Part shown: positions 34,965-42,037 of the stretch, in pieces
How positions within the stretch are numbered: the stretch's first letter is position 1
Layout: each line of letters opens with the position of its first letter
Assembly: GCA_964482135.1 (NCBI GenBank)
Contig: CAYZWF010000003.1
Coordinates: 12,270 to 76,269, forward strand
Length of the DNA stretch: 64,000 bases
Origin: UBA11136 sp964482135
GTDB taxonomy: Bacteria > Pseudomonadota > Alphaproteobacteria > UBA11136
Reading direction: 5' to 3'
Position numbers and translations under genes: made by a program
The notes under the pieces: model-generated
The model's database searches: none
What the model saw: only the letters and a program-made list of their open reading frames with translations
What the model was told of the DNA's origin: nothing

Positions 34965-36272
34965 ATGGCGGAGGGAGGGGGCGGCAAGGCGGTGTGGATG
35001 CGGGTGACTAAAGACAATGGGAGAATCAGTGAGTCGCGGCGCTCTTTTTCCCTCAACCAGACCATCGGCAGCAGCTATCCCGCCGATCCCGATGACGTGC
35101 TACGCACCAAGAAGGGGCTCAGGCGTCTCGGCTTTTATGCCGTGCCAAAGGAATACGGCATGGACCCCTGGACCGATGATGAACTGTTCGATGGCCTAAA
35201 AAACTTTCAGCGGGACAATGATCTCGCCGTGGACGGTATCATGAAGCCGGGCGGACCCACCCAATCAATCCTCGGGCGGCGCTTGTCGGGACGCAAGGAC
35301 GAGCGTGACCTGATGCCCAAGACCTTCGCGCCGCTGAGTGGCTTGGGCAAAGGTGAGCGCAACCGGGAGGAGGATGTGCTGGGTCTGCGCCGGGGGCTGG
35401 CGGGGCTGGGCCTCATGCCGCGCGGCGAAGCGGGCTCGGAAAATCCGCTATTCGATTCGCCACTGGAAAAAGCAATCAGGAATCTGCAAGAGAAATTCGG
35501 GCTTAAAGAAGACGGCATCATCCGGCCCAAGGGACCGACCCAGGAGGTCTTCGAGAGGCTGTTGGCAAAAAACAGAAACGAGTTTCCCGCCAAACCTCAT
35601 GTGTTCTCCACCGTTCCGGTTGGGAGCACAGGAGACAGGGAAGAGCCGGCCCCCAACCTGCTCCAACAGGCGCAAGCGGTGAAGGCGAAGGCGGAGGACG
35701 CTGGAGACACGGAGTCCGGTCAGAGGTCTGCCCTCAAACTCCCGCCCAAACCAACGAAAAAACCGCCGCCACCCGAGGATACCACCCCCGGAAAGGAATT
35801 TGAGGACGCCCATGATGTGTGGCGCGGCACCACGAAAGACATGTCGAAGGTGTTGGGCGTCGATCCCGATCTGGCGGAAAAAGCCGGTCCTGATATCGCG
35901 GTGACCCTGTCCGGGGTTGCCGCCTATCGTTTCCTTGACAGCAACGGCAGAGATGAGGTTGATGAGCGAATCCAGGAATTGAAGAAAAACGGCCATCCCG
36001 AGTTGTCGGAACAACTTGGTAAAACACGTAGAACAACACTTTACCAACGTCAGAGGATGCCGATTTCCATGTCCGTTGAGGGTTTGCATACAGGGATAGA
36101 ACTGAACGAAAAAATTGGAAGTATTCTTGATAAAGCCAAATACATTCCCAAGCCAAAGAAGGTGCCTCTGCCTGCTTACATTGGAACCAAGCTCATGCTC
36201 GACCAAGTCAAAGCCGGCCTCAAGAAAGAGATCGAGGGTATGGAGAGGGAGCTTGAACGGCGGGGAAAATAG
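34965..36272 (+). CDS. Protein with two peptidoglycan-binding-like repeats, function unknown
   Basis: The 435-aa protein has two related modules, about residues 33-100 and 120-195. Each pairs a VLRTKKGLRRLG / VLGLRRGLAGLG helix with LKNFQRDNDLAVDGIMKPGGPT or LQEKFGLKEDGIIRPKGPT, a pattern like PG_binding_1. A Pro/Lys-rich linker follows (LPPKPTKKPPPPEDTTPG), then a 150-residue C-terminal domain I do not recognise, ending in charged helices. There is no signal peptide or TM, so it is not an ordinary periplasmic murein protein. GAGG precedes the ATG; a TTG at 34926 is an alternative. The C-terminal part is more AT-rich than its surroundings. Confidence 0.75.
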   Translation: MAEGGGGKAVWMRVTKDNGRISESRRSFSLNQTIGSSYPADPDDVLRTKKGLRRLGFYAVPKEYGMDPWTDDELFDGLKNFQRDNDLAVDGIMKPGGPTQSILGRRLSGRKDERDLMPKTFAPLSGLGKGERNREEDVLGLRRGLAGLGLMPRGEAGSENPLFDSPLEKAIRNLQEKFGLKEDGIIRPKGPTQEVFERLLAKNRNEFPAKPHVFSTVPVGSTGDREEPAPNLLQQAQAVKAKAEDAGDTESGQRSALKLPPKPTKKPPPPEDTTPGKEFEDAHDVWRGTTKDMSKVLGVDPDLAEKAGPDIAVTLSGVAAYRFLDSNGRDEVDERIQELKKNGHPELSEQLGKTRRTTLYQRQRMPISMSVEGLHTGIELNEKIGSILDKAKYIPKPKKVPLPAYIGTKLMLDQVKAGLKKEIEGMERELERRGK

Positions 36273-36307
36273 TCCCTGATCCGTGGAGCGGCGCTATGGA
36301 AACAACG

Positions 36308-36970
36308 CTACCTGCATGCTCCGACGCCCAAGGGCCGGAGTTCGTCATAGAGTCCCGGAATTTTGAATATTTCCGTGGACAGCACCAGGATTTCCGCCGG
36401 AGGCTCGTCTTGTGAGCGCCAGGAGGGTGATGACAACTTGGCGTCGATCCTTTCCCTGTCCGTTGCGGATATCCCTCTGGCAATGCGTTTCTGATTTCGC
36501 GTTGCTTCCTCTGATATGTTCTCCATCAGGTACTGCGTCTGGTCGAGCCCCTGTTTAATGGCCGCGGATACCCACAAATAGGCCTTAAGATAATCTTCGC
36601 CGACGCCAGCTCCATTCTCATAGGACAGGCCGAGGGCAAATTGGGCTTCCGCGTTTCCCAGACGTGCGGCCTTGTCGAACCAGAATGTGGCGAGACAATC
36701 GTTCGATGTGACGCCCCAGCCGTTCATGTGCGTGAGGCCGATCAGATACTGGGCCTTGGGATTGCCCGCCACCGCCGGAGGCAGCAGGATTTTGATGGCG
36801 CCGTCATAGCCCACGCCACCGGCCGCCATGACCCCTAACTCCGAAGGCTTCCTCAGGAACTCTTCCAACTCCGGGAAGGCGGCCTCCGGCACATCGGTGT
36901 TTTCCCTTGCCTGCGTACCGAAGGTCGAAAAGGCCAACAGGCAGAAACAGATCACCGTAATTTTTTGCAT
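36308..36970 (-). CDS. Secreted Sel1-repeat protein
   Basis: The 220-aa protein starts with a signal peptide (MQKITVICFCLLAFSTFGTQA) and contains about three Sel1-like repeats: AVAGNPKAQYLIGLTHMNGWGV, then LATFWFDKAARLGNAEAQFALGLSYENGAGV, then YLKAYLWVSAAIKQG. Sel1 repeats form alpha-solenoids that mediate protein interactions, often at the envelope. The C-terminus is non-repetitive. It is convergent with the peptidoglycan-binding-like gene, only 35 bp away. GGAG lies eight bases before the ATG. Confidence 0.85.
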   Translation of the reverse strand: MQKITVICFCLLAFSTFGTQARENTDVPEAAFPELEEFLRKPSELGVMAAGGVGYDGAIKILLPPAVAGNPKAQYLIGLTHMNGWGVTSNDCLATFWFDKAARLGNAEAQFALGLSYENGAGVGEDYLKAYLWVSAAIKQGLDQTQYLMENISEEATRNQKRIARGISATDRERIDAKLSSPSWRSQDEPPAEILVLSTEIFKIPGLYDELRPLGVGACR

Positions 36971-37238
36971 GGCCTCTTCTCCGCACGTTTGTCGCAACCC
37001 ATGATCGGGTATCGGGCCGCGCCATGCAACTGCGGGCTAGGACGGTGTCGGAAAAGACGCTGTTCAATGGAGCGGATGTCTGTGAAAACCCGGCTTCACG
37101 AAAAAAGAGGGGTGCGGGGCGGCGCGCAGTTGCCTATCATCGGTACCGTCTCGGGGGCCATCTCAGAGACCATCCGGAACGTGACGCGCTTTGCTCAATT
37201 CAGGGCGCGCAGCGGTTCAGGTTCAGCGGGGAGACGCC

Positions 37239-37778
37239 ATGCCGGGCTTCATCCGGGCGGTAACGAAATTATCGAATTTTTGCGGTTGGCTCGCCGCATG
37301 CATGGTGGTGGCGGTGATGCTGGTGTTGTGCCAGCTCGTGATCCAGCATTACGGCATGGGCGAGTTCACCACCTGGCAGAGCGAGGTGGCCACCTATTTC
37401 ATGATCGCCATCGCCTTCGTCGGCGCGCCCTATGTGATGCAGAGCCGCGGCCATATCCGCGTGGATGTGCTGGCCGCCAGTCTGACGCCGAAGGCCCGGC
37501 ATCTGCTTTCCCTGGCCGCGGCGCTGTTTTCCCTGGCCTTTTGTCTGGTGCTGGCCTGGGACGGGCTCGACCTGTGGCGCGAGGCGTACCGGGAGCATTG
37601 GACCTCGGACATGGCCTGGGGCATTTCCTTGTGGATTCCCTATCTCTCGCTGCCCTTCGGACTGGCGGTGCTGTCCCTGCAATATCTGGCCAACGTCATA
37701 AACCTGGCTCAGGGGAGGGAAGCGCCGTTCCCGGCTGTTGAGCAACCGGAGACGAATGAAACCGGAGGAGGCGACTGA
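37239..37778 (+). CDS. dctQ: TRAP transporter small membrane subunit (DctQ type)
   Basis: This is the four-TM small subunit of a tripartite ATP-independent periplasmic transporter. The 179-aa protein has TTWQSEVATYFMIAIAFVGAPYVMQSRGHIRVDVL, a typical DctQ signature, and hydrophobic helices at about 15-35, 45-65, 85-105 and 125-150. GGGGAG precedes the ATG. It overlaps dctM by one base (TGATG). No gene for the extracytoplasmic binding protein DctP is adjacent, so the substrate cannot be inferred. Confidence 0.9.
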   Translation: MPGFIRAVTKLSNFCGWLAACMVVAVMLVLCQLVIQHYGMGEFTTWQSEVATYFMIAIAFVGAPYVMQSRGHIRVDVLAASLTPKARHLLSLAAALFSLAFCLVLAWDGLDLWREAYREHWTSDMAWGISLWIPYLSLPFGLAVLSLQYLANVINLAQGREAPFPAVEQPETNETGGGD

Positions 37779-39094
37779 TGACCACGCTGGCCCTTGGCGC
37801 CGTCATCGTACTGGTGACCCTGGTTGTGCTCGCCGTCGGGGTGCCGGTGGCCTTCGCGCTCGGCGGGGTGGCGGCGATCTTCCTCTACTGGGTGGGGGAA
37901 GGCGGCGAGCTGGCCTCGGTGGCGGCCACCTTTTTCGGCTCTCTGGAGGAGTTCACCCTGGTGGCGATCCCCATGTTCGTGCTGATGGGGGCGGCGGCCT
38001 CGGCTTCGCATCTGGGCAGTGATATCAGCGAGGCGGTGAAGCGCTGGCTCCATCCCTTCCCCGGCGGGCGGGTGTTGTCGGGCATCGGCGCGGCGGGAAT
38101 TTTCGCCGGTCTGTCGGGTTCCTCGCCGGCCACGGTCGGGGGGATCGGACGCGAGGAACTGCCCGGCATGCTGGCGGACGGCTATCCCCAGGACATGGCC
38201 ACGGGCTCTCTGGCGGCGTCGGGTACCCTGGCCATCCTGATTCCGCCGAGCCTCACCATGGTGGTGTTCGGTATCGCCACCGATACCGATATCGGCCGCC
38301 TGTTCCTGGCCGGTCTGGTGCCGGGGTTGCTGTTGCTGGTGCTGTTCATGGGGGTATCGCTGGCGCTTCTTTATGGCGGCCGCGAGCGTTTCCGCGGCGA
38401 GGTGCGGCGCTATAGCCTGGCCGAGCGGCTCCATACCCTGCCGCGCCTGCTGCCCGCCCTGGCCGTGGTGGCCGGTGTGGTGGTGGTTCTGGTGAAGGGG
38501 GTGGTGGAAGCCTCCGAGGCGGCGGGGGTGGGAGCCATCCTTATTCTTGCCCTGGTGGTCACCCTTTATGGTCTGCGCCGGACGGGACATTTTTTCTCTA
38601 TCCTGCGCGCCGCGACGCGGGAATCGGTGATGATCCTGATGATCATCGCCGGTGCCGCCATGTTCGGCTCCATGCTGTTGGAGCTTTCCATCCCCGAGGC
38701 GGTGGCGCTGTGGGTGGTGGATATGGATCTGGGACGCTGGACCCTGATTCTGTGGATCAACGTTGTGCTGTTGGCCTTGGGATGTTTCCTGCCCCCGGTG
38801 GCGGTGATTCTTATGACCGTGCCCCTGCTCATCCCCCTGGTGGTGGATGCCGGTTTCGATCCGGTGTGGCTGGCGGTGATGATGACCCTCAACATGCAGA
38901 TCGGCCTCATCACGCCGCCGGTGGGGCTCAATCTTCAGGTGGTGCACGCCCTGGCCCCGGCGGTGCCGCGCGACTCCGTGCTGCGCGGGGCCTGGCCCTT
39001 CATGCTGTGCATGGTGGCGGGGATTGTTTTGCTCTGTCTTTATCCCGAGCTGGCCACGGCGCTGCCCGATGGTTTGATGGGGCCAGTGGGGTAA
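37778..39094 (+). CDS. dctM: TRAP transporter large membrane subunit (DctM type)
   Basis: DctM is the ion-coupled transport channel of a TRAP system. The 438-aa protein has about twelve TMs, with PMFVLMGAAASASHLGSDI, GAAGIFAGLSGSSPATVGGIGREELPGM, ASGTLAILIPPSLTMVVFGIATDTDIGRLFLAGLVPG and MQIGLITPPVGLNLQVV, all TRAP-large-subunit signatures. It is translationally coupled to dctQ. Confidence 0.94.
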   Translation: MTTLALGAVIVLVTLVVLAVGVPVAFALGGVAAIFLYWVGEGGELASVAATFFGSLEEFTLVAIPMFVLMGAAASASHLGSDISEAVKRWLHPFPGGRVLSGIGAAGIFAGLSGSSPATVGGIGREELPGMLADGYPQDMATGSLAASGTLAILIPPSLTMVVFGIATDTDIGRLFLAGLVPGLLLLVLFMGVSLALLYGGRERFRGEVRRYSLAERLHTLPRLLPALAVVAGVVVVLVKGVVEASEAAGVGAILILALVVTLYGLRRTGHFFSILRAATRESVMILMIIAGAAMFGSMLLELSIPEAVALWVVDMDLGRWTLILWINVVLLALGCFLPPVAVILMTVPLLIPLVVDAGFDPVWLAVMMTLNMQIGLITPPVGLNLQVVHALAPAVPRDSVLRGAWPFMLCMVAGIVLLCLYPELATALPDGLMGPVG

Positions 39095-39130
39095 CTGGGC
39101 AGGATAATCAGGGGAGGTAATTGGGCGGGG

Positions 39131-39982
39131 TCATTCCCTGTCCATGCCGATGCGGCCGATGCCGGGAAGTTTCAGCGCCGGGCGCAGGAAGTCCACACCG
39201 AAACCAAGCCCCAGAAGATTAATCTCCACGCCCTCGCGCTGTGCCAGTGTAATGCCCACTATGCCGAGCAGGGAAAGCTGGACTCCGCTGCCGCTGGGGG
39301 CGCTGGCCAGGAGGCTGCCATTGGCGAGGTAATCCTTGCCGATGGCGGTGACGGGGAGATGGAGGTTCATGGCAGGCACCCGGCGTCCCACGAAGGCGGT
39401 GAAGGTGTTGGAATTGGGGCCGGGCCACAGGCGGTATTCCCCGGCATAGGGGTAAGCGGCTACGGCGGCGTCCATGGCATCGATCATGGTTTCCACATCC
39501 ACCCCGTCACGGCCACCCCTGAAATCGGCGAGAATCTCCGGCGCGTTGCCGAACCATTCGCGGTCGGGCACGCCCGTCCCTACGGCGAGCGCCGATCCGC
39601 CATGCAGAGCGCGCCAGCCGATCACCTGGTAGACCGTGTAGGCCGGGGCGTTCTCCCGCTTGGCGGCGATCCAGCTATGGACCCCGAACAGGCCGCGCCA
39701 GCCGAAGGCGCGGGCGGCATAAACCTGGACCACCGCTTCGGGTGTGGTGGCCGGGTCGGGGGCGAGTCCGGCGCTTTCCCGGCTTGCCGTGCGCCAGTCG
39801 GCATCCAGATTTACAGCGCCCCCCATGGCACTCCCCACCGCCGCCGCCAGCGGTCCGGCAAGCAGCAGCGCCAGAACTACCAATATCCGGCTGGTCAGTT
39901 TTCGGCTCGGGAGAGTGCGGTTCTTCATCGGGTATTTCTTCATTACATATTCTTGGGGTGTTTTGCGGATGTTGCCCTCCAT
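39131..39982 (-). CDS. DUF3750 family protein with N-terminal membrane segment
   Basis: The predicted protein (283 aa from the ATG at 39982) has a basic start, one hydrophobic segment (ILVVLALLLAGPLAAAVGSAM) and then the pattern YAARAFGWRGLFGVHSWIAAK, YTVYQVIGWRALHGGSAL, REWFGNAPEILADFRGG, YRLWPGPNSNTFTAFVGR and AIGKDYL, which I recognise as the DUF3750 family. Function is unknown; the His/Trp/Asn-rich conserved motifs suggest an enzyme or binding site on the periplasmic face. Alternative starts are 39997 and 39943; none has a strong ribosome-binding site. Confidence 0.75.
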   Translation of the reverse strand: MEGNIRKTPQEYVMKKYPMKNRTLPSRKLTSRILVVLALLLAGPLAAAVGSAMGGAVNLDADWRTASRESAGLAPDPATTPEAVVQVYAARAFGWRGLFGVHSWIAAKRENAPAYTVYQVIGWRALHGGSALAVGTGVPDREWFGNAPEILADFRGGRDGVDVETMIDAMDAAVAAYPYAGEYRLWPGPNSNTFTAFVGRRVPAMNLHLPVTAIGKDYLANGSLLASAPSGSGVQLSLLGIVGITLAQREGVEINLLGLGFGVDFLRPALKLPGIGRIGMDRE

Positions 39983-40126
39983 GAGACATGCCCCCATGAG
40001 ACATTATAGAGGGGCGCCCTGACAACAGAATCCCACAGTGGGGCTGGACCATGACGCGAGGGCACGGATTATGGCGGCGGGTCTCTCGGGTTTCAGGGGG
40101 GGGGCCGTTCCGCGCGACGGACGCGG

Positions 40127-40510
40127 TTACGCCGTCTGTGCGGAAACCAGGTAGGCGGCGATGGCGGCGGTGATCTGTTCCTTGTTGAAGGGCTTTGCGA
40201 TATAGGCATCGGCGCCGGCTTTCAGGAACTTTTCGTCATCCCCGTCCATGGCATAGGCGGTTACGCAGATAATGGGAACCTTGGCCTTTTCGTCATTGAG
40301 TTTTCTGATGCGCTTGATTGCCGAAAGGCCGTCCATTCGCGGCATTTTTATATCCATGAAAATGAGGTCGAAGCCATGGATCTCATGCAGCGTCACCGCG
40401 TCCTTCCCGTTATCGACACAGGAAATGCGAACGCGTTCATCCTTGAGAAATTTCTCCAGAACGAGCCGGCCGGCAGGATCATCTTCGGCAATGAGAATTT
40501 TTTTCGTCAT
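40127..40510 (-). CDS. Single-domain response regulator (CheY-like)
   Basis: The 127-aa protein is a lone receiver domain: acidic pair in AEDDPAG, phosphoacceptor Asp53 in FMDIKMPRMDG, Thr84 in VTAYAMDG and Lys106 in AKPFNKEQ. No output domain or nearby kinase is present, so it probably acts in phosphorelay or protein interaction (DivK/Atd-like logic). The ATG at 40510 starts the conserved MTKKILIAEDD; upstream in-frame sequence is not conserved in character. A perfect 20-bp dyad lies 113 bp upstream. Confidence 0.93.
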   Translation of the reverse strand: MTKKILIAEDDPAGRLVLEKFLKDERVRISCVDNGKDAVTLHEIHGFDLIFMDIKMPRMDGLSAIKRIRKLNDEKAKVPIICVTAYAMDGDDEKFLKAGADAYIAKPFNKEQITAAIAAYLVSAQTA

Positions 40511-40622
40511 TTTCTGGGGTCTTCCAGAGGCGGCTTTGCAGGGGCTGTCATCACTGCAATGCCTGGTTCTCCCAAACCAAGCGTGCAGCGTTTGATTTTT
40601 GTAAGATTCTAAAGTGAAAATG

Positions 40623-40642
40623 TCTGTGACCGGGGTCACAGA
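40623..40642. promoter_or_regulatory. Perfect 9-bp dyad (TCTGTGACC-GG-GGTCACAGA), putative operator
   Basis: Both arms match exactly around a 2-bp centre, in the 303-bp interval between the divergent response-regulator gene (start 40510) and the 38-aa reading frame (40814). The rest of the interval holds AT-rich sequence and no gene I can support. The short centre suits a dimeric regulator better than an RNA hairpin. No known consensus is recognised. Confidence 0.5.
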
Positions 40643-40813
40643 GCCTTTAATTTTTTATCAAGACGGATTTTTGGTAAAAACAACGGCTGGCGGTGGCGGG
40701 GGAGTTTCGCGCATTTGCGGCAAATTGTTGCAATCGTTAACGGTCCGCAAACCCCTGTTTGTTAGGATAGGCGTCAACTTCCGGTGTCTCTTTTACATAA
40801 CAGGGAGTGCCCC

Positions 40814-40930
40814 ATGAAAACCGTTCGCAATGCCACCTTCGCAAAACGACTGGTTATCGTCTCCGACCAGAAGATCCGCTTCCTCGCCCCGGTATTCGTG
40901 CTGGCGGCCTTTGTCGCGTCGCTTCTCTAG
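40814..40930 (+). CDS. Predicted 38-aa single-TM peptide
   Basis: ATG at 40814 follows AGGGAG by six bases and opens a 38-codon frame with a basic N-terminal half (MKTVRNATFAKRLVIVSDQK) and a hydrophobic C-terminal half (FLAPVFVLAAFVASLL), consistent with one membrane segment. It ends at TAG 40928-40930, 15 bp before the end of the convergent aldolase gene. Good Shine-Dalgarno spacing and amphipathic composition argue for a real small protein, but no homologue can be named. Confidence 0.5.
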   Translation: MKTVRNATFAKRLVIVSDQKIRFLAPVFVLAAFVASLL

Positions 40931-40945
40931 AGCGAATCCCAGTCC

Positions 40946-41719
40946 TTATTTCGTGAATTTTCGGCTGGCCGCCACCTTGGCCCGCGCCGCCTCGCGCAAC
41001 AGGGCGATGTCCACGGTATCGAGAACGAAGTCATAGCCCGCCTTGAAGAGATCGGGCGCGGCTCGACCGGCGGTGGCCATGGTGCCCAGAAGCACGCCCC
41101 CACTGCCGGCGGCCTCGGCCACGCGGTCCATGAGTGAGTCCATTTCCGTGCAGTCGGGATCGTTGAAATGGCCGGCGCTGGCCGATAGGTCCATGGGCCC
41201 CACCAACAGCATGTCCACGCCCGCTACGGCGGCGATGGCGTCCACATCGCCCAGCCCCTCCATGGTTTCGATCTGGCAGATGAGCAGGAACTCCGTCTCC
41301 AGCCATTGCAGATAGCCTTCCACATCGGTGCCGTAACCCGAAGCCCGCGCCACCGAATGGGCCACCCCGCGAATACCTTGTGGCGGATAGCGGCAGGCAT
41401 CGACGGCGGCGGCGGCCTCGGCGGCGGAACTTACCGCCGGAATCATGACGCCCGCGGGCCCGGCATCGAGCGCTCGTTTGAGGTCCACCGGGTCGTTGGC
41501 GGGCACCCGGATCAGGGGTGCCGCACCGGCGGCAGTGATGGCCTGGAACTGTTGCACGGCGTTGGCGAAATCGCCGGGGCCGTGTTCCATATCCGTCATC
41601 ACGGCGTCATAACCGCTGGCGGCGAGAATCTCGGTGGCCACGGGGCTGCCCATATTGGACAGACATCCCAGCGCCGGACGGCCTTTTTTCAGCCGTGTCT
41701 TGAAGGGGGGGTGGGGCAC
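40946..41719 (-). CDS. HpcH/HpaI aldolase/citrate lyase family protein
   Basis: The 257-aa protein resembles class II 2-keto-3-deoxy-sugar/4-hydroxy-2-oxoheptanedioate aldolases, which cleave 2-oxo acids with a divalent metal. It has the catalytic-base region MTDMEHGPGD, PLIRVPANDP with the substrate-binding Arg, GAGVMIP-like AGVMIPAVSSA, the metal-ligand glutamate in CQIETMEG, and VDMLLVGPMDLSAS with the Asp ligand. The GTG start at 41719 has AGAGGA upstream. Substrate cannot be assigned. Confidence 0.88.
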   Translation of the reverse strand: MPHPPFKTRLKKGRPALGCLSNMGSPVATEILAASGYDAVMTDMEHGPGDFANAVQQFQAITAAGAAPLIRVPANDPVDLKRALDAGPAGVMIPAVSSAAEAAAAVDACRYPPQGIRGVAHSVARASGYGTDVEGYLQWLETEFLLICQIETMEGLGDVDAIAAVAGVDMLLVGPMDLSASAGHFNDPDCTEMDSLMDRVAEAAGSGGVLLGTMATAGRAAPDLFKAGYDFVLDTVDIALLREAARAKVAASRKFTK

Positions 41720-41771
41720 CTTGGATCCTCTTTGATATTGGGGGTGTCAGCCGGGGACATGGGCCGGGTTG

Positions 41772-41894
41772 TTTTATGCCGTGACCCAGAGAGACTCTGG
41801 GCAGCGCTTCGCATGACGATACGGGATATGGGCAAAGAAGCGCAACGACGTCACGGCGTAAAATTATTCCGGTCAAATGATTTCATTTGATCGG
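41772..41894. repeat. Structured intergenic element with nested inverted repeats
   Basis: Outer arms TTTTATGCCGTGAC (41772-41785) and GTCACGGCGTAAAA (41850-41863) pair over 14 positions with one wobble. Inside lie CCCAGAG/CTCTGGG (41785-41801) and GCGCTTC/GAAGCGC (41804-41810, 41837-41843), giving a three-way-junction shape. A second dyad, CCGGTCAAATGA/TCATTTGATCGG, follows at 41869-41894. It occupies much of the 318-bp interval between the divergent aldolase and AsmA genes. Either a mobile palindromic repeat (REP/MITE-like) or a structured RNA. Confidence 0.65.
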
Positions 41895-41941
41895 AGGGTA
41901 ATCTAGAGTGCCCGGGTGAACAGTGTGATCCCCGCAGTGAC

Positions 41942-41969
41942 TTTCCAGATTACGATTTTCCAGATTACG
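41942..41969. repeat. Two 13-bp direct repeats upstream of the AsmA gene
   Basis: TTTCCAGATTACG occurs at 41942-41954 and 41957-41969 (15-bp period). A 12-bp palindrome, GGCGCTAGCGCC, follows at 41996-42007, about 30 bp before the AsmA start codon. Together they may form a promoter or operator region; no sigma factor boxes are clear. Confidence 0.55.
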
Positions 41970-42037
41970 GGGAACCAATGCAACGTCCGTCATGGGGCGC
42001 TAGCGCCATGGTGTGAGGTTGCCGGGGAGGGTGCCTT

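Noticed and set aside
37709..38947. 412-codon minus frame over dctM
   Set aside because: Extremely His/Gln/Arg-rich, typical of an antisense frame; dctM on the + strand is certain.
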